Below are positions 1 through 7,864 of a stretch of DNA of 12,252 nucleotides, piece by piece. The stretch is from Bacteroidaceae bacterium (GTDB taxonomy: Bacteria; Bacteroidota; Bacteroidia; Bacteroidales; Bacteroidaceae), in the NCBI GenBank assembly GCA_023227685.1, contig JALNVG010000063.1:1-12252 (forward strand), written 5' to 3'. Made by a program: the position numbers and the translations under genes. Positions within the stretch are counted from its first letter, which is position 1; each line of letters opens with the position of its first letter. The notes under the pieces are model-generated. The model was not told where the DNA came from. It did not search any database and saw only the letters and a list, made by a program, of their open reading frames with translations.

Positions 1-41
1 TCTTTTTTATTACTTTACGCAAAAATGCAGAGTAATTTGAC

Positions 42-49
42 TATATTTG
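42..49 (+). promoter_or_regulatory. Bacteroidota -7 promoter element of maeB
   Basis: TATATTTG matches the Bacteroidota -7 consensus TAnnTTTG exactly. No convincing -33 TTTG lies 19-21 bp upstream. Transcription would start near position 56, giving a leader of about 27 nt before the ATG at 83. The element overlaps the TTG at 47 that would open a longer reading frame, which argues against that longer start. Confidence 0.6.
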
Positions 50-82
50 CATGTCATCATAATAAAAGATGATTCAACAATT

Positions 83-2368
83 ATGGCAAAAATTACAAAA
101 GAGGCTGCTTTACGATATCATTCAGAAGGCAAACCGGGAAAAATAGAAGTCGTTCCCACCAAACCGTATAGTACACAAACCGATTTATCACTGGCTTATT
201 CTCCTGGCGTCGCAGAGCCTTGTCTGGAAATTCAAAAGAATCCAGAAGATGCTTATAAATACACGGATAAGGGTAATCTCGTCGCAGTTATTTCTAACGG
301 AACAGCCGTATTGGGACTTGGTGATATCGGAGCATTAAGCGGCAAACCTGTAATGGAAGGTAAAAGCTTACTTTTCAAGATCTATGCCGGCATTGATGTC
401 TTTGATATTGAAATAGACGAAAAAGACCCTGATAAATTTGTTGAAACGGTAAAAGCCATCGCCCCAACATTCGGAGGCATCAACCTCGAAGATATCAAAG
501 CTCCCGAATGTTTCAAGATAGAAAAGAAATTAAAAGAAGAACTTGATATTCCGGTCATGCATGATGATCAGCACGGTACTGCCATTATCACGAGTGCCGG
601 ATTGCTCAATGCACTAATTGTTGCCGGGAAAAAGATAAATGAAATAAAAATCGTTGTCAATGGTGCAGGGGCGTCAGCCGTTTCCTGTACAAAGTTATAT
701 GTCTCGCTAGGAGCACGAAAAGAAAATATTCTGATGCTTGACAGCAAAGGCGTAATCACAAAAGAGCGCAAAAACTTAAACGAACAAAAACAAATCTTCG
801 CTACCGACCGAACTGATGTACATACTCTGACAGAAGCGATTCGCGGTGCCGACATGTTTTTAGGCCTTTCACGCGGTAACGTACTTACCCAAGATATGAT
901 TCGCAGCATGAACAAAAGACCAATTGTTTTTGCATTGGCCAATCCTACTCCTGAAATTTCTTACGAAGAAGCTATGGCAGCACGTCCTGATGTCTTAATG
1001 GCCACAGGGCGCTCGGATTATCCTAACCAGATTAATAATGTAATCGGCTTCCCATATATCTTTCGTGGAGCCCTCGACACACAATCCAAAGCGATCAACG
1101 AAGAAATGAAACTGGCTGCCGTTTATGCCATTGCCGAACTGGCACGTAAGCCTGTGCCCGATGTTGTAAATAACACATATAAAGTAAATAATTTAACTTT
1201 TGGTCCTGAATATTTCATTCCAAAACCTGTCGATCCGCGACTTATTACCGAGGTATCGTGTGCTGTAGCCAAAGCTGCCATGGAATCCGGCGTTGCCCGC
1301 AAGCCCATACTGGATTGGGATGCTTACTGCCTGAAACTCCGCCAGCTCATGGGATATGAATCAAAATTGACTCGTCAATTATATGACACAGCACGTCACA
1401 ATCCGCAACGCGTCGTTTTTGCTGAAGGCACACATCCAAATATGCTGAAAGCCGCTGTACATGCCTGCTCCGAAGGAATCTGTCATCCTATTCTTCTTGG
1501 TAATGATGAAGTTATCACCAACATGGCCAAAGAACTGGAGCTTAGTCTTGAAGGCATCGAAATTGTTAATCTAAGACATCCGAAACAACTTGAACGCAGA
1601 AAACGATATGCGCATATCCTAGCTGATAAGCGTACACGAGAAGGTGTAACCTATGATGAAGCACGGGATAAAATGTATGAGCGCAATTATTTCGGCATGA
1701 TGATGGTTGAAACAGGAGAAGCAGATGCTTTTATTACCGGACTTTACACTAAATACAGCAATACAATTAAAGTTGCAAAAGAAGTTATAGGCATTCAACC
1801 CGGATTCTCACATTTTGGTACAATGCACATCTTGAATTCCAAGCGTGGCACATTTTTCCTTGCTGATACCTTGATTAATAGGCATCCTGATGCTGAAACT
1901 TTAATTGATATAGCACGATTAGCCGAGAAATCCGTTAAATTCTTCAACAGAGTTCCCGTTATAGCAATGCTTTCCTACTCAAATTTCGGAACAGATAATA
2001 CCGGTAGTCCGGCAAATGTTCATAAAGCTGTAGAGTATATGCAAAAAAGCTATCCGGACTTAGCTATAGATGGAGAGATGCAAGTAAATTTTGCCATGGA
2101 CAAAAAAGTTCGTGATGCCAAATATCCGTTTACGCGCCTTGTAGGTAAGGACGTCAATACCATGATCTTCCCCAACTTGAGTTCGGCCAACTCTGGATAC
2201 AAACTATTACAAGCAATGATGAGCGAAGGAGAAATTATCGGTCCGATTCAGATGGGATTAAATAAACCGATACATTTTACCGACTTCGAGAGCTCTGTTC
2301 GTGACATTGTCAATATTACTGCAGTTGCCGTTATTGATGCTATTGTAGCCAAGAAAATAGGAAGATGA
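83..2368 (+). CDS. maeB: NADP-dependent malic enzyme, hybrid MaeB type with C-terminal phosphotransacetylase-like domain
   Basis: Malic enzyme of 761 aa catalysing oxidative decarboxylation of malate to pyruvate and CO2 in the cytoplasm, by family usually with NADP+. The N-terminal malic domain (about 18-165) shows the likely catalytic Tyr39 (LAYSPGVAEPC) and Lys94 (PVMEGK), and metal ligands Glu136, Asp137 and Asp162 (INLEDI, DDQHGTA). The NAD(P)-binding domain (about 166-420) carries the dinucleotide loop GAGASAV at 194-200 and ALANPTPEIS at 284-293. Residues about 430-755 resemble phosphotransacetylase (MLSYSNFGT, IFPNLSSANSGYKL), the arrangement of the large bacterial MaeB enzymes, where this domain is regulatory and senses acetyl-CoA. 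The length is typical. The ATG at 83 was chosen over the TTG at 47 because it gives the usual MAKITKEAAL start and lies downstream of the promoter element. Cofactor preference was not proven from sequence. Confidence 0.95.
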   Translation: MAKITKEAALRYHSEGKPGKIEVVPTKPYSTQTDLSLAYSPGVAEPCLEIQKNPEDAYKYTDKGNLVAVISNGTAVLGLGDIGALSGKPVMEGKSLLFKIYAGIDVFDIEIDEKDPDKFVETVKAIAPTFGGINLEDIKAPECFKIEKKLKEELDIPVMHDDQHGTAIITSAGLLNALIVAGKKINEIKIVVNGAGASAVSCTKLYVSLGARKENILMLDSKGVITKERKNLNEQKQIFATDRTDVHTLTEAIRGADMFLGLSRGNVLTQDMIRSMNKRPIVFALANPTPEISYEEAMAARPDVLMATGRSDYPNQINNVIGFPYIFRGALDTQSKAINEEMKLAAVYAIAELARKPVPDVVNNTYKVNNLTFGPEYFIPKPVDPRLITEVSCAVAKAAMESGVARKPILDWDAYCLKLRQLMGYESKLTRQLYDTARHNPQRVVFAEGTHPNMLKAAVHACSEGICHPILLGNDEVITNMAKELELSLEGIEIVNLRHPKQLERRKRYAHILADKRTREGVTYDEARDKMYERNYFGMMMVETGEADAFITGLYTKYSNTIKVAKEVIGIQPGFSHFGTMHILNSKRGTFFLADTLINRHPDAETLIDIARLAEKSVKFFNRVPVIAMLSYSNFGTDNTGSPANVHKAVEYMQKSYPDLAIDGEMQVNFAMDKKVRDAKYPFTRLVGKDVNTMIFPNLSSANSGYKLLQAMMSEGEIIGPIQMGLNKPIHFTDFESSVRDIVNITAVAVIDAIVAKKIGR

Positions 2369-2392
2369 AGCATTTTTTTCAATAACAAAAAC

Positions 2393-2439
2393 ATTTATAT
2401 ATCACCGGATTTATCTTAATAGTCCGATGATATATAAAT
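2393..2439 (-). terminator. Long hairpin between convergent maeB and the receiver/ATP-grasp gene
   Basis: Two 17-nt arms (2393-2409 and 2423-2439) are complementary except for one C-A mismatch (2405/2427), around a 13-nt loop. On the minus strand the hairpin is followed by GTTTTTG, giving a classic intrinsic terminator for the gene ending at 2463. On the plus strand no T-tract follows, but the outer stem is all A-T and the same structure probably also ends maeB transcription, 25 nt after its stop. Confidence 0.75.
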
Positions 2440-2462
2440 ACAAAGAGGTAAATATATAATGC

Positions 2463-5423
2463 TTATTTCATAATTACTCCTTGTTTCTTCATTCCATCCA
2501 TTTTAATAACCAGCGGTTTTTCAAAATGAACATGTCGGAGAAATTTTGTTTCTTCTATAGCTGGTTGTGCATTCAAAAAATCAATATCATAATAGCCATC
2601 ATTCATGTACGGATTTACAGTAAAGTAACCGATACCAAAAGAAGTCAGGTTTTGAAAGAAATGAGTTCCCTGACTCGGATCAACACGATAATTTGTCAAA
2701 CCAGCCTCAACAATGACACGGGCACCGGAAATGCAAGACCACTTTACCGGAATGCCAAGCCATGAATCACTGCTTCCCCATCGTCCCGGCCCGATAAGTA
2801 TATATCCGGTTTTCTTATTAAGCAGCAACTGATTCATCTTATCTATTTCTCCTGCAATCAAAAAATTATTAGAAGCACTATACCCCTCCGTCTTAACATA
2901 AACCACATCTCTGACATCACTAACAATACCCTGTCCTAAAGAATTGTTAGAACGGAGGATTAAATCACTATCATTAATTTTATCCAGGTTTTCACCAAGC
3001 ACCTTCTTACTATCCACAATGGGACGAATCTGCAAGAGATAAAAGGTCCCTTTCCTTTCTTCATCACGACTCATATTAACAGCAAATTCAATTTCGATAG
3101 GGCGGAGCATCTCTTGCGCACCATATTTTAAAATCAGCTGCAATATCTTGGACAACGGAAATACATCGTGCTGGAGTATATTGGCAAAAGTTATAATTTT
3201 CCTTCCTCCGGGATAGAGACCATCACGAATCACTTGATCACGAGGATCATAAGTAGAAGCCAGATAACGCAAAGAACCATCCTTTTCAGCATCTTTCAAA
3301 TGAAGTTTGAGCAAATTAAAGCCATCATCAATAGAAAAAAGCTTCGCCGTATTACTCAAATCAAGGGCATAAAACTCCGTTTGCGTCTCATGCAAAGCCA
3401 TCTCCATTTCACTGGTTTGCAATACCTTGTCGGGATGATACGGGGACAAACGCAATGTCACGCCACCATCAACAATATATTTGCCAAGTCCCAATGCCAG
3501 ATTCACCGTACCCTCTTCAACTTTTTCATCACCGATAGGATAAAAATTAAGAGACCGAGCCACACCGGAAATCGAAGGATAATAGTAATTGCCGTAAGTA
3601 TTGCCAATAACCTCTTGAAGAATTACAGCCATTTTTTCCTGATCTATCACATTAGATGTCGCTTGCATATAAGCTTTGCTGTTTTTAAAATAGACCGAAG
3701 CATAAACACCTTTAATAGCATCGGAAAGCATGCGGAGCATTTCGTACTTATCATCCAAATAAGGAATCATATAAGTATTGTATATTCCCGCAAAAGGCTG
3801 ATAATGAGAATCCTCGAGCAAAGACGAAGATCTTATGGCTATAGGTGCTTTCACCACATCAAAAAAAGTAAAGAAATCATCAACCAACCGTTCCGGTAAT
3901 TTGGCTTTGAGAAAATATTTCAATATTGTTTCATCAGGTATATCAGAAAGCGCCACCTGATATAAATCATTCGCATCCATGAATTCATCAAACACATCGG
4001 TACACAACACTACTGTTCTAGGTATGATAATACTAGCATTTTCAAACATCTCAAACTCAGGATAACGTTTCAACATATGATCGATAAATGCAAGTCCCCG
4101 CCCTTTTCCACCAAGTGACCCTTCACCTATACGGGCAAAATTGGAATAGCGATCAAATCGATCTCGTTTAAAAACGGCAACTATCCCCTGATTCTTCATC
4201 TTGCGATATTTCACTATGGCTTCAAAAATAATTATCCGATGCACGTCCACATCTTGCAAACTATTCCAGGTAATAGGCCTCAAAAATTCCGCTACCGGAA
4301 ATACGGCGCGCGAATAAAGCCATCGCGACACATGATTACGACTGATATGATAAAGAAACGACTCGGCCGGAACAGCAAACAATATGTTCTGTAGTTCCTT
4401 TAAATTATGTACGCGAGCTATCTGCTCCCCGGTATTCGGATTACGAAAGATAAAATCACCGAAACCGAACTCATCAGAAACCACCCTGCATAGATCGACA
4501 TCCATCTTCTTAGAATTCTTATCAATGAAGCTGGCATGGTATTTCTCGGCATAAGAAGCAAAATCTATCTCGGACGACTGGATAACCAAAGGAACAAAAG
4601 GATCATTTTTACGAATCTCATCACAAAGCTTGATTCCGGCCATCAAATCTTCCTTCTCTCCATTTTCTTGAGGAAAGCGAACATCGGTAATCACACCCAA
4701 TATATTATTTTGATACTTCCAATAAATCGCCGAGGCTTCCTTATAAGTACGTGCGAGAACGATTTTAGGGCGTCCTCTCATTCGAAGCATACGTTGATGG
4801 GCATTCAATGCCTCAGTAGAAAAAGCAAGACTTTGCTTTAAGACAAATTTGTAAAGATTGGGTAAAATAGAAGAATAAAAACGTATGCCATCTTCAACCA
4901 AAAGAATCAATTGCACACCAACCTCTTTCACATCATGCTCCAGATTCATTCGGTCTTCCATCAACTTAATGATGGATACCAACAAATCCGTATTACCCAG
5001 CCAGCAAAAAATATATTCGAAAGCACTTAAATCTTCATCAGCAATGCGCTTGGTAATACCATGACTAAAGGGTGTCAGTATAACGATAGGAATAGACTGA
5101 TACAACGCCTTGATCTGTCTTCCGATAGCAAAACTATCATTATCTGCGGTTCCGGGCATACAAATAACAAGATCGAAACTAAGTTTATGAAGCATCTCCA
5201 AGGCTTCTTTTTCAGTTGTAGCCTCCCAAAAACGAGGAGGATATCGCAAAGACAACGAAGTATATTCATTAAAAATCTTTTCGTCTATCCGGCCATCATC
5301 TTCAAGCATAAAAGCATCGTACGGATTGGCGATAAGCAAAACATTAAAGATACGTAAAGTCATCAAATTAGCAAACTGGGTATCTTTAAAATAAAGCTGT
5401 TTTAGTTTGATTTTACTAAGCAT
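2463..5423 (-). CDS. Receiver-domain protein with PEP synthase-like ATP-binding domain, function unknown
   Basis: This 986-aa protein belongs to a group usually annotated as phosphoenolpyruvate synthase or PEP/pyruvate-binding domain protein, but it is not a complete PEP synthase. Residues about 24-160 form a degenerate receiver-like domain lacking the phospho-acceptor Asp (LVICMP). Residues about 171-320 form a second receiver retaining the acid pair Glu177-Asp178, a phospho-acceptor candidate Asp247 (VITDVRFP), Ser283 and Lys302. Residues about 430-805 match the PEP synthase/PPDK ATP-binding domain: GGKGRGL at 438-444, IRSSSLLEDS at 530-539, FAGIYNTY at 544-551, LALGLGKYIVDGG at 642-654 and a closing LLQIRP at 796-801. 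The canonical swivelling TSHAA histidine motif and the PEP-binding barrel are absent. A C-terminal domain (about 815-986) carries GPGRWGSSDSW and SQGTHFFQN. No signal peptide is seen, so it is probably cytoplasmic. The ATG at 5423 follows a good promoter; Met21 is an alternative start. The biochemical role is unknown. Confidence 0.85.
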   Translation of the reverse strand: MLSKIKLKQLYFKDTQFANLMTLRIFNVLLIANPYDAFMLEDDGRIDEKIFNEYTSLSLRYPPRFWEATTEKEALEMLHKLSFDLVICMPGTADNDSFAIGRQIKALYQSIPIVILTPFSHGITKRIADEDLSAFEYIFCWLGNTDLLVSIIKLMEDRMNLEHDVKEVGVQLILLVEDGIRFYSSILPNLYKFVLKQSLAFSTEALNAHQRMLRMRGRPKIVLARTYKEASAIYWKYQNNILGVITDVRFPQENGEKEDLMAGIKLCDEIRKNDPFVPLVIQSSEIDFASYAEKYHASFIDKNSKKMDVDLCRVVSDEFGFGDFIFRNPNTGEQIARVHNLKELQNILFAVPAESFLYHISRNHVSRWLYSRAVFPVAEFLRPITWNSLQDVDVHRIIIFEAIVKYRKMKNQGIVAVFKRDRFDRYSNFARIGEGSLGGKGRGLAFIDHMLKRYPEFEMFENASIIIPRTVVLCTDVFDEFMDANDLYQVALSDIPDETILKYFLKAKLPERLVDDFFTFFDVVKAPIAIRSSSLLEDSHYQPFAGIYNTYMIPYLDDKYEMLRMLSDAIKGVYASVYFKNSKAYMQATSNVIDQEKMAVILQEVIGNTYGNYYYPSISGVARSLNFYPIGDEKVEEGTVNLALGLGKYIVDGGVTLRLSPYHPDKVLQTSEMEMALHETQTEFYALDLSNTAKLFSIDDGFNLLKLHLKDAEKDGSLRYLASTYDPRDQVIRDGLYPGGRKIITFANILQHDVFPLSKILQLILKYGAQEMLRPIEIEFAVNMSRDEERKGTFYLLQIRPIVDSKKVLGENLDKINDSDLILRSNNSLGQGIVSDVRDVVYVKTEGYSASNNFLIAGEIDKMNQLLLNKKTGYILIGPGRWGSSDSWLGIPVKWSCISGARVIVEAGLTNYRVDPSQGTHFFQNLTSFGIGYFTVNPYMNDGYYDIDFLNAQPAIEETKFLRHVHFEKPLVIKMDGMKKQGVIMK

Positions 5424-5466
5424 TATGTAAGTTTCTTAAATAGAAATAAGTAACAGAGTCAATGTT

Positions 5467-5497
5467 CAAAAATAATAATATTTTCTCAGAAACCAAC
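5467..5497 (-). promoter_or_regulatory. Promoter of the receiver/ATP-grasp gene
   Basis: Read on the minus strand, GTTG (5497-5494) is followed after 19 nt by TATTTTTG (5474-5467). This fits the Bacteroidota consensus TTTG-N19/21-TAnnTTTG, with one difference in the -33 box. Transcription would start near 5459 and give a leader of about 36 nt before the ATG at 5423. Confidence 0.65.
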
Positions 5498-5547
5498 CCG
5501 TTTCCCTATAAAATGAATGAAATAAAAACAATAAGAAATCATTATCC

Positions 5548-5578
5548 ATTGCTTTTCTAAAAGTAATATTTATCTTTA
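5548..5578 (+). promoter_or_regulatory. Promoter of the prolyl oligopeptidase gene
   Basis: ATTG (5548-5551) is followed after 19 nt by TATCTTTA (5571-5578). This is a good match to TTTG-N19/21-TAnnTTTG, with one difference in each box. The start of transcription would be near 5585, about 32 nt before the ATG at 5617. It faces away from the promoter at 5467-5497, and the two do not overlap. Confidence 0.6.
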
Positions 5579-5616
5579 CTGCAATAAATATTCATAATAT
5601 AAATAACAATATTGAT

Positions 5617-7731
5617 ATGAAGAAATTCACTATTTTGCTAACAACCGTCATTCTTATGTCATGCAATAATAAACAAATCAAATTGATCTACCCCAAAACA
5701 GCAACAGTAGATACTGTTGATACGTACTTCGGTACGCAAGTACCCGATCCTTTTCGCTGGCTCGAAAATGACACAAGCACGGCAACAGCAGCCTGGGTTC
5801 AAGCTGAAAACAAAGTCACGAATGAGTATCTAAGCCACATCCCCTTCCGTAATAAACTGAAACAGGAACTTACCGAAATAGCAAATTACGAACGTCTCGG
5901 CACTCCATTCAAAAAAAACGGTAAATTTTATTTTTTCAAGAATAATGGATTACAAAACCAAAGCGTTCTTTATGAAGCAGACTCACTTCATGCCACACCA
6001 CATGTTTTTCTTGACCCCAACAAACTTTCTGACGATGGTACAGTAGCACTGAAAGGGATATACTTTGCAAAAAACGGAAAATATATGGCTTACACCATTT
6101 CGCGTAGCGGTTCGGATTGGGAAGAGATTTATGTCAAGGACCTTTCTACCGATCAACTTACCCCCGATCACATCGTTTGGGCCAAATTTACCGATGTTGC
6201 CTGGTCGGGCAACGGCTTCTATTACAGTGCTTACAACCGCCCCGCCGCCGGGCACAAAGCTTTCTCTAATATCAACGTGGGACATAAAGTCTACTATCAT
6301 AACATGGGCACCCCGCAGAGCAAAGATCTCTTGATTTTTCAAAATCAGGCAGAACCGAAACGCTTCTACACAGCTGTTACCAACAACGAAGAAACATATC
6401 TTTACCTCTTCGAATCCGGAGCTGGAAGTGGTAACAACCTGTTTATGAAGGACTTAACAAAGAAGGATTCACCATTCATTCAACTCACCACCGACTTCAA
6501 CTATCAATATAGTCCCATAGGAATACACGATGGTAAACTTTATCTCCTCACCAACTATCAGGCACAAAAGTTCTGCATTATGGAGACCGACCTGAATCAT
6601 TTGGAACTGGCCAATTGGAAAAAATTCATTCCCCAATCTGATATGGTACTCACCGACGCACAACTTATCAGTGATAAGCTCCTGCTCACTTACAGCAAAG
6701 ACGCATCCGACCGGGCTTATTTTTTTGATTTCGGCGGAGAAATGAAAGAAGAAATCAAACTTCCCTCACTTGGCTCTATCAGCATCAGTGGAGAAAAGGA
6801 TGACAAAGACTGCTTCATGTCTTTCACTTCCTTCACCACACCGGGCACCATCTATCAGTTGAACACCAACAATGGAGAACTGAATCTATATATGACTCCG
6901 AAGGTAAAATTCGATGCCAATGCATTTGTTACCGAACAAGTCTTCTTTGCCAGCAAGGATGGTACAAAAATACCAATGTTCCTTACCTACCGCAAAGATT
7001 TGAAAAAAGATGGCAAGAATCCTGCTTTTATATACGGATACGGTGGATTCGATATCGGTCTCAGTCCGTATTTCTCAGCTTATCGCATTCCGTTTCTTGA
7101 AAATGGAGGCATTTATGCACAAGTCAATCTACGCGGAGGCAATGAATACGGCGAAGCATGGCACTTAGCCGGCACAAAGATGCACAAACAGAACGTGTTT
7201 GACGACTTCATAGCCGCTACCGAATATCTCATAGCCCAAAACTATACCAACAAAAACCTCACAGCCATCGTGGGCGGTTCAAATGGCGGATTGTTGGTTG
7301 GAGCATGCATGACACAACGTCCCGACCTTTTCCGTGTAGCTGTTCCTCAGGTAGGAGTCATGGATATGTTGCGTTATCATAAATTTACCATCGGATGGAA
7401 TTGGGCCAGTGATTACGGTACAAGTGAGGACAGCAAAGAAATGTTTGAATATCTCAAGAGTTACTCTCCACTACATAATTTAAAACCGGGAACCAAATAT
7501 CCGGCTACGCTCATCACTACAGCCGATCATGACGACCGTGTAGTGCCTGCACATTCATTCAAATTTGCCGCAACACTACAAACAGATAATGCCGGAACAA
7601 ATCCGACGATTATACGCATCGACAGTAAGGCCGGACACGGAGGAGGTAAACCGATGACAAAAATCATAGAAGAGCAAACTGACATTTATGGATTTATTAT
7701 GTACAACCTGGGCATGAATCCAAAACTATAG
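5617..7731 (+). CDS. Prolyl oligopeptidase (S9A serine peptidase), predicted lipoprotein
   Basis: This 704-aa serine peptidase would cut short peptides after proline. A seven-bladed propeller should occupy about 80-430, with the alpha/beta-hydrolase catalytic domain formed by the N-terminal segment and about 431-704. The triad is Ser555 (GGSNGG, 553-558), Asp639 (DHDDRVVP) and His674 (KAGHGGG). Tyr475 in YGYGGF fits the oxyanion-hole tyrosine, Trp596 the residue stacking on the P1 proline, and Arg641 the substrate-binding arginine; these assignments rest on comparison from memory with porcine prolyl oligopeptidase. The length is typical of the family. The N-terminus has two lysines, a hydrophobic run and the lipobox LMSC, with Cys16 the likely lipidated residue, so the mature enzyme should be anchored in the periplasm or outer membrane rather than lie free in the cytoplasm. 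It has its own promoter. The call is firm; the preferred peptides are unknown. Confidence 0.95.
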   Translation: MKKFTILLTTVILMSCNNKQIKLIYPKTATVDTVDTYFGTQVPDPFRWLENDTSTATAAWVQAENKVTNEYLSHIPFRNKLKQELTEIANYERLGTPFKKNGKFYFFKNNGLQNQSVLYEADSLHATPHVFLDPNKLSDDGTVALKGIYFAKNGKYMAYTISRSGSDWEEIYVKDLSTDQLTPDHIVWAKFTDVAWSGNGFYYSAYNRPAAGHKAFSNINVGHKVYYHNMGTPQSKDLLIFQNQAEPKRFYTAVTNNEETYLYLFESGAGSGNNLFMKDLTKKDSPFIQLTTDFNYQYSPIGIHDGKLYLLTNYQAQKFCIMETDLNHLELANWKKFIPQSDMVLTDAQLISDKLLLTYSKDASDRAYFFDFGGEMKEEIKLPSLGSISISGEKDDKDCFMSFTSFTTPGTIYQLNTNNGELNLYMTPKVKFDANAFVTEQVFFASKDGTKIPMFLTYRKDLKKDGKNPAFIYGYGGFDIGLSPYFSAYRIPFLENGGIYAQVNLRGGNEYGEAWHLAGTKMHKQNVFDDFIAATEYLIAQNYTNKNLTAIVGGSNGGLLVGACMTQRPDLFRVAVPQVGVMDMLRYHKFTIGWNWASDYGTSEDSKEMFEYLKSYSPLHNLKPGTKYPATLITTADHDDRVVPAHSFKFAATLQTDNAGTNPTIIRIDSKAGHGGGKPMTKIIEEQTDIYGFIMYNLGMNPKL

Positions 7732-7807
7732 AAGAGATTAAAATATCATTTTATCATTATTATATTATTTTTTAAATAAAAATCAGGCATATAATAAAAG
7801 TTTTTTC

Positions 7808-7815
7808 TATATTTG
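7808..7815 (+). promoter_or_regulatory. Bacteroidota -7 promoter element of glutamate dehydrogenase
   Basis: TATATTTG is a perfect TAnnTTTG match, and the preceding base gives CTATATTTG, the same 9-mer seen before maeB at 41-49. No clear -33 TTTG is found at the expected distance. Transcription would start near 7822, leaving an A/T-rich leader of about 43 nt. Its presence supports independent transcription rather than co-transcription with the upstream peptidase, which stops 133 bp before the glutamate dehydrogenase ATG. Confidence 0.6.
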
Positions 7816-7864
7816 TGGGTAAACAGATTACATTTTAACAAAACAACCATTTAATCAAATAGTT

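Noticed and set aside
54..72. Small hairpin in the malic enzyme leader as a regulatory RNA
   Set aside because: It has only five base pairs (TCATC with GATGA) and a 9-nt A/T-rich loop, with no riboswitch features.
47..82. Upstream TTG start for malic enzyme adding 12 residues
   Set aside because: The TTG overlaps the -7 promoter element, so it would lie upstream of the transcript start. The ATG at 83 gives the usual family N-terminus.
3168..3899. A 243-codon plus-strand open frame antisense to the receiver/ATP-grasp gene
   Set aside because: Its product is rich in Ile, Arg, Lys and His with no recognisable motif, and it lies fully opposite well-conserved ATP-binding domain coding sequence. 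It is a shadow of the real gene.
7767..7783. A/T-only palindrome after the prolyl oligopeptidase gene as a terminator
   Set aside because: It is a 6-bp A-T stem with a 5-nt loop and no G-C pairs, too weak to support. Such palindromes are expected by chance in this A/T-rich gap.
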